From NCBI RefSeq assembly GCF_024586915.1, contig NZ_JANBVS010000004.1:186001-250000 (forward strand): a DNA stretch of 64,000 nucleotides. Direction: 5' to 3'. The notes under the pieces are model-generated. The model had not been told where the DNA came from and did not search any database. It saw only the letters and a list, made by a program, of their open reading frames with translations. Origin of the DNA: Bradyrhizobium sp. SRS-191. Its GTDB lineage: Bacteria > Pseudomonadota > Alphaproteobacteria > Rhizobiales > Xanthobacteraceae. The number at the start of each line of letters is the position of its first letter. Positions within the stretch are counted from its first letter, which is position 1. Position numbers and translations under genes: made by a program. Shown here one piece after another: positions 39,990-48,484 of the stretch.

Positions 39990-40793
39990 ATGAGCCGATC
40001 ACAGCTAGTTGCTGAACATTTGCCGCTGTTGCGCCGGTATGCGCGTGCTCTCACCGGTAGCCAGGGTTCCGGAGACGCCTACGTCGGGGCCATGCTGGAG
40101 GCTCTGATCCAGGATCCGGCTTTGCTGGACGAACGGTATGGGGCACGCGCTGCGCTGTTCCGACTGTTCACACAGATCTGGAACTCCGTCGCCCTCAACG
40201 ATGACGCCGAGGTGGCCACGCTGCCGATGCCGCCCGAGCGGCGCTTGTCCAACATCACTCCGCTACCGCGCCAAGCCTTCCTGCTGCTGTCCCTGGAAGG
40301 ATTCCCGGAAGAGGAAGTGGCATTCATTCTCGACATCGACGTGGCGGAAACCCGCCGCCTCGCCGACGCTGCAGGCCGCGAGCTCGCGGCGGAGATCGCA
40401 ACCGATGTGCTGATCATCGAAGATGAAACGTTCATCGCGATGGATCTCGAGAGCCTGGTCAAGAACCTCGGCCACAACGTCATCGGGGTCGCCCGCACCC
40501 ATGCCGACGCGGTTGCTCTTGCCAAGAACAAGAAGCCCGGCCTGATCCTCGCCGACATTCAGCTCGCAGACGGCTCGTCCGGCCTGGACGCGGTCAACGA
40601 GCTGTTGCGCACGTTCGAGGTTCCGGTGGTCTTCATCACCGCCTATCCGGAGCGCTTCCTGACCGGTGAGCGGCCGGAGCCGGCCTTCCTGATCTCCAAG
40701 CCGTTCCAGCCTGCGATGGTCTCAGCCGTGGCCAGCCAGGCGCTGTTCTTCCAGCGTAATTCACGCAATCGCATGCCGAAGCCCGCGGCCTGA
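39990..40793 (+). CDS. phyR: General stress response regulator PhyR
   Basis: 267 residues from ATG 39990 (GGAGTGGGG directly upstream). The N-terminal sigma-like domain (about 1-130: LPLLRRYARALTGSQ, PRQAFLLLSLEGFPEEEVAFIL) mimics EcfG. The receiver domain (about 138-255) has E145/D146, phosphoacceptor D189 in LILADIQLADG, T217 and K237 in ISKPF. When phosphorylated it binds NepR and frees EcfG. Divergent from nepR-ecfG. Confidence 0.95.
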   Translation: MSRSQLVAEHLPLLRRYARALTGSQGSGDAYVGAMLEALIQDPALLDERYGARAALFRLFTQIWNSVALNDDAEVATLPMPPERRLSNITPLPRQAFLLLSLEGFPEEEVAFILDIDVAETRRLADAAGRELAAEIATDVLIIEDETFIAMDLESLVKNLGHNVIGVARTHADAVALAKNKKPGLILADIQLADGSSGLDAVNELLRTFEVPVVFITAYPERFLTGERPEPAFLISKPFQPAMVSAVASQALFFQRNSRNRMPKPAA

Positions 40794-40818
40794 GACGTTT
40801 TCGATTAGGTTCAGATGG

Positions 40819-40854
40819 ATCGGCGCGCTCTCGATGGGCGCGCCGATTTGTTTT
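40819..40854 (+). terminator. Terminator of phyR
   Basis: Perfect 10-base stem ATCGGCGCGC / GCGCGCCGAT (40819-40828, 40838-40847) followed by TTTGTTTT. It sits between convergent phyR and the TonB-like gene. Confidence 0.85.
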
Positions 40855-40868
40855 GCGAAGATGCTTGC

Positions 40869-41327
40869 TCAGCAGCCGCGGCAGATCCCGTTCAGCCTGG
40901 CCTTCAGCACGGTGTCATTCAGTGTCATTTCGTCGAACTGGACGCCAGATGTGCGCCGAGGTGCAAACACGATCGGCACCATGAACGTCAGGTCACCATC
41001 AGACAGCTCTGGAGGTGGCGGAGCGAAGGGCTGGGCACGTTCGATCAAGGCCAGGGCCTCCTGGTCCAGCGCAGGGTCGCCAGTGCTCTCGCTGAGAGCG
41101 GCGGACAGCAGATGACCGGTGCGGTCGATCCGGAAGACCACCTTCGCCGTTCCGCCCTCATCGGTGGCCTGAGCCGGAGAGCGGCGGTTCAGCTTCAGCC
41201 GGACGACGAGGCTCTTGATCCAGTCGTCCTTGGCGCTGCCGGCCAGGGCAGGGGGCGGAATCAGTGTGGCGAGGATCAACGATAGTGCAAGGCCCCTCAA
41301 CGCGCCGATCAGGCTCGCCATCCGCAT
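40869..41327 (-). CDS. TonB C-terminal domain-like secreted protein
   Basis: About 152 residues; ATGs at 41333, 41327 and 41321 are all possible. A signal peptide (SLIGALRGLALSLILATLIPPPALA) leads to a TonB-C-like fold: AKVVFRIDRTGHLLSAALSESTGDPALDQEALALIERAQPFAPPP. It lacks the long Pro-rich spanner of true TonB, so it is a stand-alone TonB-box-like periplasmic protein. The C-terminus has a cysteine pair (ICRGC). Confidence 0.75.
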   Translation of the reverse strand: MRMASLIGALRGLALSLILATLIPPPALAGSAKDDWIKSLVVRLKLNRRSPAQATDEGGTAKVVFRIDRTGHLLSAALSESTGDPALDQEALALIERAQPFAPPPPELSDGDLTFMVPIVFAPRRTSGVQFDEMTLNDTVLKARLNGICRGC

Positions 41328-41432
41328 TCCCATCCTCGCCGCGCTGCCATCGTTGGGGCCGCACAGGCTGAGATATACCGCTGGATCGATCGAGGGGGAA
41401 CAGCCGCCTGCCAAGGCGGGCCAGAAAAGGAT

Positions 41433-41469
41433 GCGGGGCACCGCCGGCATCACCACGGCGGTGCCCCGC
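41433..41469. other. Strong isolated hairpin upstream of the TonB-like gene
   Basis: Two perfect 14-base arms, GCGGGGCACCGCCG and CGGCGGTGCCCCGC, with a 9-base loop. It has no T-run. It lies about 106 bases upstream of the minus-strand TonB-like gene, perhaps in its leader. Confidence 0.5.
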
Positions 41470-41684
41470 GTCGCCGGTCAATGGGGCAGGGGGAATAACC
41501 GGCTGCCGGGATGACGCGCGAGCCGAAAAGTCGTTCCCATAGGGCACCGATATTTTTGGGGCTCCAATACTTTTGGCGAGCGGCGCCTGCTTAAGACACG
41601 GTTAAGTGATTTGTCCGTCCCAGAACCCAGTTCCTGCGACTTACGTTGAAGAGCCGATCGCCTGCGGGCGAGGGGAGCAGAGAC

Positions 41685-42122
41685 ATGTCGCAGACTGGAA
41701 AACTGGTGGTTTCGGGTGCGCTCGCAGCGTCGGTGATGCTGGTGGGTGCGATGCAGCTTGCCTCGGGACATGATCTCGCGTCGAGCCTGCCGATGCAGGC
41801 GTCTGCGCCGGAGCTTCTCGCTGCAACGGCGGGCAATGTGAATCGCGAGGGCAAATCCGACCGGGCCGCTGTGGTGTCCGCCGCCACGGCGACGCGGACC
41901 GTGTCGATCAAGCTCGGTGCGTTTGCCGACACCACATTCCTGATGAGGCTCCCGTTACAGCCCTCGGGCGCTGCTGCCGGGGCGGCGAACGCGCCGCAGG
42001 GATCCCAGATCATCAGCACGGAGAACGACCGCCCGGTGGCCAAGCCGATCGCATGCGAGCCGTCCGTGTCCGTCCTGACCGAGATCGCGAAACGCCTCCA
42101 GCCCGGCCGTTGCGTGACCTGA
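41685..42122 (+). CDS. Secreted hypothetical protein
   Basis: 145 residues from ATG 41685 (GGGGAGCAGAGAC upstream). A hydrophobic N-terminal segment (LVVSGALAASVMLVGAMQLASG) suggests a signal or anchor. The rest is Ala/Ser/Thr-rich, with a late segment IACEPSVSVLTEIAKRLQPGRCVT carrying two cysteines. No family recognised. Confidence 0.65.
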   Translation: MSQTGKLVVSGALAASVMLVGAMQLASGHDLASSLPMQASAPELLAATAGNVNREGKSDRAAVVSAATATRTVSIKLGAFADTTFLMRLPLQPSGAAAGAANAPQGSQIISTENDRPVAKPIACEPSVSVLTEIAKRLQPGRCVT

Positions 42123-42221
42123 GGAGCGTGGTGGCGTGGGGCGGCATGCGCGGCTAATGGCGCCGGCCGGCGTCTGTCGTCACCAAGTTGATCGACGATA
42201 TCCGGCCCGCCGCCGTGTTGA

Positions 42222-42680
42222 TTACTCGGCAGCTTCGGCGCTGTCGGACATCTGACCGCGGGCGAGAAGGCCCAGCGCCAATCCCCCTACGGCCAGAAGA
42301 GGAACGAGGCGCTTGACGCCAATCATCCTGACGACCTGGAGGCCGCTCGCCAGCAGCATCGGATCAGCAAACAGGGACTGGGCAGCTGAACGCGTGGCTT
42401 CTGCCGCACGTGCCGCTCGCCTTGCGAGCGCGCGCTTTCGGGCCATGTAGCTCGCCGCCGCAATCAGGGTCGCGACGAAGAAAATTGCAGCGCCGGTGAG
42501 ACACGCTGCGACCAGGCCGTAACGCTGGAAAACGGCGACGAACGCCGCCGCACATAGGAAGCAAGTGGTGATGAACAATCCGACGGCAGCGGCAAGCGCC
42601 AAAGTGGTCAGTCGGACGGTGTGACTGGTGGACTCCTTGACCTCGGCAATCATGCGCTGAAGCATCTGTCTTCTTCCCAT
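42222..42680 (-). CDS. Phage-holin-superfamily-like membrane protein
   Basis: 152 residues from ATG 42680; 42665 is possible. Two central membrane helices (LTTLALAAAVGLFITTCFLC, LVAACLTGAAIFFVATLIAA) with a short turn, then a basic stretch and a third hydrophobic helix. This is the pattern of chromosomal putative holin/YqjE-type membrane proteins that commonly accompany DUF883 proteins. Last gene of an operon headed by an AI-2E-type transporter. Confidence 0.75.
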   Translation of the reverse strand: MGRRQMLQRMIAEVKESTSHTVRLTTLALAAAVGLFITTCFLCAAAFVAVFQRYGLVAACLTGAAIFFVATLIAAASYMARKRALARRAARAAEATRSAAQSLFADPMLLASGLQVVRMIGVKRLVPLLAVGGLALGLLARGQMSDSAEAAE

Positions 42681-42762
42681 TGATCTCGTTACCGCGTCCG
42701 ACAAACTCAATCGGCGCCGAAGTGGCGCCGATCGGTCATGGTTCGATATTTGCGCCCTGATC

Positions 42763-43134
42763 CTAGCGCTTCCAGGTGACACCGATCAGGAAGCCAAGGC
42801 CCAGTGCAAGGCCCACGGTCGCCAGGGGACGCTGCGAGATCACGTCTTCCAGGCGCTCTTCCAGGGAATTGGCCGCGTCCTGTGCTGCCCCCAGCATTGC
42901 GCCGCCGCGCTCCGACATGTCGTCGAAGGTCTGATCCATGTTGTCGCGGGCCTGGCGATAGCCGCTGCGCGCCTGCTTGCTGGCCTGGCCGGCGAAGGCG
43001 TTGAGCGCGTCGGTGATCTGGTCGGTGAGAGCTGCGATATCGTTCTTCACGGCGTGGACATCCTTCTGCAGGCGTTCATAGTTGGCTTTGTCGGCGAGAT
43101 CTCTCATCGCGGCCTCACCATCGGTCGGCGGCAT
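42763..43134 (-). CDS. DUF883 (ElaB/YqjD-like) membrane-anchored protein
   Basis: 123 residues from ATG 43134; 43107 is possible. A long amphipathic, coiled-coil-like region (KANYERLQKDVHAVKNDIAALTDQITDAL...) ends in a single glycine-patterned C-terminal helix (LATVGLALGLGFLIGVTWKR). ElaB/YqjD proteins are C-tail-anchored, stress-induced and ribosome-associated in E. coli. It lies between the AI-2E-type and holin-like genes. Confidence 0.8.
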   Translation of the reverse strand: MPPTDGEAAMRDLADKANYERLQKDVHAVKNDIAALTDQITDALNAFAGQASKQARSGYRQARDNMDQTFDDMSERGGAMLGAAQDAANSLEERLEDVISQRPLATVGLALGLGFLIGVTWKR

Positions 43135-43215
43135 CGGCAGGGCTCCGTAGCAAGGTGATGTGGGTCTGCTCGACAAACGCGAGGCGCTGAGGGAAGTTCC
43201 TTGGATGAAACCGAA

Positions 43216-44337
43216 TTAGTCCGCCGGCAGTTGCGGCGAAGTGTCCGGCAGCAGATGCTCCTTCACGATCAGACCGACGATCAGCAGCGGTGAGGCGAGG
43301 AAGGCGCCCATCGGGCCCCACAGCCAGGTCCAGAACGCCAGCGCGATGAACACGGCCAAGGCATTCAGCGCGAGTCGCCTGCCGATGATCAGCGGCGTGA
43401 CGAAATGGCCTTCCATGAAGGTGATCACGGCAAAGATGGCAGGTGCGGCCATGCCGCCGCTCAAGGTCGGAAATGCGATCGCGCCGACCAGGACCAGCAC
43501 GACGAACATCGCGATCGGTCCGATGATCGGGATGAAGTTGAGCGTCGCCGCAAGCGCGCCGAGGCCTGCGGGGTTGGGCATGCCCGTGAGCGCGCAGGTG
43601 AGGCCGGTTGCGATTCCGACCCCGGTGTTGATCAGTGTGACGGTCAGCAGGTAGTTGCCGAGATGCAGCTCGAGTTCGTTCAGGATGCGCAGCGTCCGCA
43701 GCCGCGCCTCGTGATCGCCGAACGTCATGATCAGCGTGCGCCGCAGGTCGCGCCAGCTGGCGATGAACAGGACCAGCGTTGCGAAAAACAGCAGGAATTC
43801 GGTGAAGGTCGGGGTTAGAAATTCGATCGTCGGCTGCACCCAGTCGAACTTCGGAAGCTCGATGGAGGCCGAACTCGCAGTGCTGCCGCCGCCGATCGCC
43901 GTCTGCATCTCGTGCCACAATGCGAGCGGCCTGTCGAAGACGTGCAGCTTGGCCTTGAGCTGTGTGGCGAGCTCCGGCAGCCGGTTGGTCCAGTCGAGCA
44001 CCGGCGCCGAAATCAGCCCGATGATGAAGGCGAGACCGGCCGCCACCGCGACCACGATCAGCACCGCGCCGACGCCGCGCGGGACGCGATAGCGCTCCAG
44101 GAAGTTGGCCGCCGGCGACAGCATGGTGCCGACCACGAACGCCATCACGATGGGGAGGAAGAAGCCTCTCGCGACATACAGCACGCCCGTCATGCAGATC
44201 GCAGCGAGGATGACCAGCGTGATCGCGACGATCTCTGCGCGCTTGATGACAGGGGGCTGTTCGTTGCGGCTCTCGCTGAGGGCAGAGCCGTCATGGCCGC
44301 CTTCCAGCAGCCGCTCGGTGGGAAGGACGCGCACCAT
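43216..44337 (-). CDS. AI-2E family transporter
   Basis: 373 residues with about seven or eight membrane segments. Family motifs: FFLPIVMAFVVGTMLSPAANFLERYRVPRG near 60-90 and LNFIPIIGPIAMFVVL near 265. Exporters of this group include TqsA and Na/H antiporter-like members; the substrate is not readable. First gene of a three-gene operon (AI-2E, DUF883, holin-like) behind an EcfG-type promoter. Confidence 0.88.
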   Translation of the reverse strand: MVRVLPTERLLEGGHDGSALSESRNEQPPVIKRAEIVAITLVILAAICMTGVLYVARGFFLPIVMAFVVGTMLSPAANFLERYRVPRGVGAVLIVVAVAAGLAFIIGLISAPVLDWTNRLPELATQLKAKLHVFDRPLALWHEMQTAIGGGSTASSASIELPKFDWVQPTIEFLTPTFTEFLLFFATLVLFIASWRDLRRTLIMTFGDHEARLRTLRILNELELHLGNYLLTVTLINTGVGIATGLTCALTGMPNPAGLGALAATLNFIPIIGPIAMFVVLVLVGAIAFPTLSGGMAAPAIFAVITFMEGHFVTPLIIGRRLALNALAVFIALAFWTWLWGPMGAFLASPLLIVGLIVKEHLLPDTSPQLPAD

Positions 44338-44399
44338 GATTTCCCCCGAAGGAATCGACGCGTGTCGTCCCGCGTTCGTGACGTTTGCTACTTGCTGAT

Positions 44400-44424
44400 A
44401 ACGACGGGGAGAGGTTCAGGTTCC
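44400..44424 (-). promoter_or_regulatory. EcfG-type promoter of the AI-2E/DUF883/holin operon
   Basis: Minus strand: GGAAC (44424-44420), 16 bases, CGTT (44403-44400), a full match to the GGAAC N16 CGTT consensus. The expected start of transcription is about 55 bases before the AI-2E ATG at 44337. Confidence 0.8.
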
Positions 44425-44560
44425 GTCGCGCGAACGTGAGTGCGACGGCGCTTGACTGACACAGAGGAGCCACATCAGGCCCGGAACCGCGGCGACCTGT
44501 CTCGCGTTTGAGGAGGCAATCACGCATCGCACCGCGATGCTCGTCCGACAGGGGGATATC

Positions 44561-45304
44561 ATGACCAAGCTCGTCTCCGGCCAGCGCTGCCTGCTGCAGC
44601 GGACTGCATCGATGATCGCGATCGCCGCGGCGCTCGTGCTCGCTCCGGGCGCCACGGTCGCGCATGCGCAGAGTCTGGGCTACGCACCGGTCGAGCAGCA
44701 GGCCTTTCCGCCGGACGATACGGCTGCTCCGGACGTTGCGCAGGACGAAGACAGTCAGCTGCCGGATCGACTCCGCCGCACGATCGTCAATCTCGATACG
44801 CGCGAGGCGCCGGGCACGATCATCATCGATACTGCCAACACCTATCTGTACTACGTGCTCGGTGGCGGCCGCGCGCTGCGCTATGGCGTCGGCGTCGGCC
44901 GCGAAGGCTTCACCTGGGCGGGCGTGCAGACCGTCACGCGCAAGGCGGAGTGGCCGGACTGGCATCCGCCGGCGCAGATGATCGCGCGCCAGCCCTATCT
45001 GCCGCGCTTCATGGCCGGCGGCCCCGGCAACCCGCTGGGCGCGCGCGCGATGTATCTCGGCTCCAGCGAGTACCGCATTCATGGCACCAACGATCCGACA
45101 ACGATCGGCAAGTTCGTGTCGTCCGGCTGTATTCGCCTGACCAATGAAGACGTGTCCGACCTGTTCAGCCGCGTGCAGGTCGGCACCAAGGTCGTCGTGC
45201 TGCCGAAGGGAGGATCGCTGCAAGCTCGCACCGTTACGCCGCGCGTGACGTCGATGACGTCCGGGCGGCAGGCGATGTCGCTGCCCGTCGCCGTCGCCAA
45301 CTGA
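44561..45304 (+). CDS. L,D-transpeptidase (YkuD domain)
   Basis: 247 residues from ATG 44561 (GGGGGATATC upstream); 44537 is the alternative. A signal peptide ends near ATVAHAQ. The YkuD domain (about 83-217) has H174 in YRIHGTND and the nucleophile C190 in SSGCIRLTNEDV with R192. It makes 3-3 cross-links in peptidoglycan or attaches proteins to it. Followed after 15 bases by the DUF2865 gene. Confidence 0.9.
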   Translation: MTKLVSGQRCLLQRTASMIAIAAALVLAPGATVAHAQSLGYAPVEQQAFPPDDTAAPDVAQDEDSQLPDRLRRTIVNLDTREAPGTIIIDTANTYLYYVLGGGRALRYGVGVGREGFTWAGVQTVTRKAEWPDWHPPAQMIARQPYLPRFMAGGPGNPLGARAMYLGSSEYRIHGTNDPTTIGKFVSSGCIRLTNEDVSDLFSRVQVGTKVVVLPKGGSLQARTVTPRVTSMTSGRQAMSLPVAVAN

Positions 45305-45319
45305 TCGAGGACCCTGATC

Positions 45320-45979
45320 ATGAATAGCCCACGGATCCTCCTGGCCATTGCGATGGCAACCGCAGCCGGGGCCGGCGTGATGGCCGGGCCGAGCGCCGCA
45401 AGCGCGCAGGATTTCTTCTCCGCGCTGTTCGGCGGCTTCAACGCGCCGCAGCGGTCGCAGCCCTACGTCCGCATGCCGTTCGCCGACGAGGCGCCGGCGC
45501 CGCGGTCGGCCCCGCGCGGCGAGGTGACCTACCGCAGCGGCGGCAGCAGCAGCGTCGCCTGGTGCGTCCGCACCTGCGACGGGCGCTACTTCCCGCTCGG
45601 CGCGACCGGCGACCAGAGCAAGGAAGCGACGTGCAACAGCTTCTGCCCGGCGTCCAAGACGGAGGTCGTCTATGGCAGTTCGATCGACAATGCCGAGACC
45701 GAAGGCGGCAAGTCGTATTCGGCGCTGCCCAACGCCTTCAAGTATCGGACCGAGATCGTCGACGGCTGCACCTGCAACGGCAAGGACCATTTCGGCCTTG
45801 CCAAGGTGTCGATCGACAACGATCCGACCTTGCGCAAGGGCGACGTGGTCGCCAGCGATGACGGCCTCAAGGTCGCCAATCGCAGCGCCGGGCGCAAGAG
45901 CGCCGAGCTGAACTTCTCGCCGGCGCCGGCGGCGCTGCGCGCGAAATATGAGCGCGCCCCCGTGATGGCCTCGGACTGA
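45320..45979 (+). CDS. DUF2865 family exported protein
   Basis: 219 residues with a signal peptide. The Cys-rich DUF2865 core is clear: VAWCVRTCDGRYFPLGA, CNSFCPASKTEVVYGSSI, ATC and DGCTCNG, then a C-terminal RKGDVVASDDGLKV. Function unknown; members are mainly in Rhizobiales and are often cell-envelope associated. Probably co-transcribed with the L,D-transpeptidase. Confidence 0.85.
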   Translation: MNSPRILLAIAMATAAGAGVMAGPSAASAQDFFSALFGGFNAPQRSQPYVRMPFADEAPAPRSAPRGEVTYRSGGSSSVAWCVRTCDGRYFPLGATGDQSKEATCNSFCPASKTEVVYGSSIDNAETEGGKSYSALPNAFKYRTEIVDGCTCNGKDHFGLAKVSIDNDPTLRKGDVVASDDGLKVANRSAGRKSAELNFSPAPAALRAKYERAPVMASD

Positions 45980-45992
45980 TCCGGCGACGCGC

Positions 45993-48086
45993 TTACGCCG
46001 CGCGGATCTTGCCGAGGAAATCCGTGACCTGATGACCAAGGTTTCTGCTCTGGTGCTCCAGCGTCTCCGACGCGTTGCGCACGTTCTCGGCCGCGGCCGC
46101 CGCGGCATCGGCGTCCGACTTTACGCCGGTGATGTTGTCGGAGACGTTCTTGGTGCCGTCAGCCGCAAACTGGGTGCTACGTGAAATTTCCTGCGTCGCG
46201 GCGCCTTGCTCCTGGACGGCGGCGGCAATGGCGGTCGCGACCTCGTTGACTTCGCCGATGATGCCGCCGATGCGCTGGATGGCATCGATCGCGTCATTGG
46301 CGACGCGCTGGATGTCGGCGATCTGCTCCGAGATTTCGTCGGTCGCCTTCGCCGTCTGGCTCGCCAAGGTCTTGACCTCGGACGCGACGACCGCAAAGCC
46401 CTTGCCGGCCTCGCCGGCGCGCGCCGCCTCGATGGTCGCGTTGAGCGCCAGCAGATTGGTCTGCGAGGCGATGCTGTTGATCAGGCCGACGACCTCGCCG
46501 ATGCGGTTGGCCGATTGCGACAGACCCTGCACGGTGCCGTCGGTCATGCGCGCCTGCTCGACGGCGCGGCTGGCGATCCCAGCGGCATGCGAGGCCTGCT
46601 TGGAGATGTCGGCGATCGAGGCGTTGAGCTCCTCCGCCGCCGAGGCCACCGTCTGCACGCTCATCGAGGCGTCATTCGAGGCCTTCGAGGCCACCTCGGC
46701 GCGGGTATTGGTCTGCCGCGAAACGTTGGTCAGGCCCGCCGACGTCGCCTGCATGTCGGACGACGCGCGGCCAAGCTGCTCCAGCGAGCCACGCACCAGC
46801 CCTTCGAACTCCGCCACATAGGTTTCGATCAAGCGCTGTCGCGCCGTTGCGGCCGCGTTACGCTCGCGCTCCTGGGCCTCGATTGCGAGCTTCTCGGTGG
46901 CCTGCTGCTTGAACGTCTCGAGCGCCTTGGCAAGCGCCCCGATCTCGTCCTGGCGCCCGGAGTAGCCGGTGTCGACGCCGAGATCGCCGCCCGCGACAGC
47001 CAGCATGGCATCGCGCATGCGATTGAGCGGCTGGATCACCCGGCGGCTGAGGCCCGCCATTGCGCCGATGCCCGCCGCGACGGCGGCAAAGAGCAGCGAC
47101 AACTGGACGATCAACGAACGGGTCGCGGCGCTGCGCTCGGCCTGGGTAAACTCCTTCGCCGTCTGCAGCGCCGATTCTGCGACCTTCACCGCGCTGGTCA
47201 TGCGCGAGACGGAGAAGGCGCTCCACTGATTGCCGGTCATTTCCGGCTTCTCGCCCTTGGCGATGGCTGCCACCATGCGATCGCGGGCGCCGGTGTACTG
47301 GCCATCGAAGTAGGACGTCTTCGTCTCCGCCATGGCGGCGGCGAGCGCAGTCGGCAGCTCCATGCCCGACGTTGCAAGCTCAAGCGCCTTCCACGCCGCT
47401 TCGGCGCCGCCCACCAGCTTGGTGTAGGCGGTCTGCGCTTCCGGCGTGACCTTGCCGGCCAACAGCATGCTGCCGACGGCGGCCGAGGCGTCGCCGGTGG
47501 TGCTGCGGAGCAGCCACGCCGTTTGCTTGATCGCCAGCAACTGATCGACAGTTGCGCTCTGGTGGTTGACGCTCGACGTGAGCACGTTGGCGAGATTTTC
47601 GGTCAAGGCCAGGACTGCGTCCTGCGCCTCGACGTATTCCTTGGCCAAGGCGAGGCGGCGCGACGCCTTCGGCTTGGCGATCTCGGTCCAGTACTCCATC
47701 TGCTGCGCGAGCTGCAGCTTGTTCAGGCGAACGAACTCGGGCATCAACTCGGCTCGCCGCGGAAATTCGAGCGTCGACAGAATTTCGATCGCGCGTGCCG
47801 CGGCCGGCATCATCGCGTCGCGCAGGCCGCGCAAATACTTCTCCGTATCTGCGTCCAGCATGGCGTCCGCATTCAGGGTGCGGGGCGTCGTCGTGCGATC
47901 GGCGCGCAGATTGGTCATCACCATGAAGATCTCGGAAGACGCATCGGCGACCGCCGCCATGCGGCTGGCCGTTTGCAGCCGTCCCCACGAGCTCCAGGCG
48001 CTCAGCGAAAAGACGGCCACGACCACCAAGGCGGTGAGCGCGATCACGGTCTTGAGCAGCGCAGAAATGGTCAGGCGATTGAGCAT
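45993..48086 (-). CDS. Methyl-accepting chemotaxis protein
   Basis: 697 residues. Membrane segments near 10-30 and 320-345 bound an all-helical periplasmic region of about 290 residues. A HAMP domain (about 347-395) is followed by the MA signalling domain with the hairpin tip [20 protein letters not shown] and [19 protein letters not shown]. The C-terminus has no CheR-tethering pentapeptide. Ligand unknown. Confidence 0.94.
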   Translation of the reverse strand: MLNRLTISALLKTVIALTALVVVAVFSLSAWSSWGRLQTASRMAAVADASSEIFMVMTNLRADRTTTPRTLNADAMLDADTEKYLRGLRDAMMPAAARAIEILSTLEFPRRAELMPEFVRLNKLQLAQQMEYWTEIAKPKASRRLALAKEYVEAQDAVLALTENLANVLTSSVNHQSATVDQLLAIKQTAWLLRSTTGDASAAVGSMLLAGKVTPEAQTAYTKLVGGAEAAWKALELATSGMELPTALAAAMAETKTSYFDGQYTGARDRMVAAIAKGEKPEMTGNQWSAFSVSRMTSAVKVAESALQTAKEFTQAERSAATRSLIVQLSLLFAAVAAGIGAMAGLSRRVIQPLNRMRDAMLAVAGGDLGVDTGYSGRQDEIGALAKALETFKQQATEKLAIEAQERERNAAATARQRLIETYVAEFEGLVRGSLEQLGRASSDMQATSAGLTNVSRQTNTRAEVASKASNDASMSVQTVASAAEELNASIADISKQASHAAGIASRAVEQARMTDGTVQGLSQSANRIGEVVGLINSIASQTNLLALNATIEAARAGEAGKGFAVVASEVKTLASQTAKATDEISEQIADIQRVANDAIDAIQRIGGIIGEVNEVATAIAAAVQEQGAATQEISRSTQFAADGTKNVSDNITGVKSDADAAAAAAENVRNASETLEHQSRNLGHQVTDFLGKIRAA

Positions 48087-48192
48087 TTTTATCTCCGATT
48101 CACCTCATTCGATCGGAAAGCAGTAAAAAACTGGATGATCATTCGCTCCGTGGAACTACGGGGAAACGGGATTGTGTCTCAGTTCCGGTTTG

Positions 48193-48217
48193 GGAACTTC
48201 AGGCGTTCGAACGGGTT
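48193..48217 (+). promoter_or_regulatory. EcfG-type promoter upstream of a small membrane protein
   Basis: GGAAC at 48193-48197, 16 bases, GGTT at 48214-48217, fitting GGAAC N18 TT. It is 45 bases before the ATG at 48262. Confidence 0.65.
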
Positions 48218-48261
48218 AGCTCGGCAGAACCAGCGCATCCATGTCTCCCAGGGGCCCAGCC

Positions 48262-48417
48262 ATGATCGTCAGTGCTCTCGTCACCTTCCTCGTCGTCATC
48301 CTGATCCTGTATCTGATCAACCTGCTGCCGCTGGATGGCCGGGCCAAGCAGATCTGCCGGGTCATCGTCATCGTGCTCGGCGTGATCTCGCTGCTGAAAT
48401 ACATCGCGGTGTTCTAG
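48262..48417 (+). CDS. Small membrane protein (Thivi_2564-like)
   Basis: 51 residues, two hydrophobic helices (ALVTFLVVILILYLINLL and CRVIVIVLGVISLLKYIAVF) joined by a polar turn (PLDGRAKQI). The pattern matches a small family of Thivi_2564-type membrane proteins of unknown role. It has its own EcfG-type promoter, so stress induction is likely. Confidence 0.75.
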   Translation: MIVSALVTFLVVILILYLINLLPLDGRAKQICRVIVIVLGVISLLKYIAVF

Positions 48418-48443
48418 TCGGGTTTCATGTTACCTCCCTCAGA

Positions 48444-48478
48444 CTAAAAAAAAGCCCCGGCGGATGGCCGGGGCTTTC
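48444..48478 (-). terminator. Rho-independent terminator of malate synthase
   Basis: AAAGCCCCGG and CCGGGGCTTT form a perfect 10-base stem. In the minus direction it is followed by nine T. It begins just after the malate synthase stop. Confidence 0.9.
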
Positions 48479-48484
48479 TTGTCA

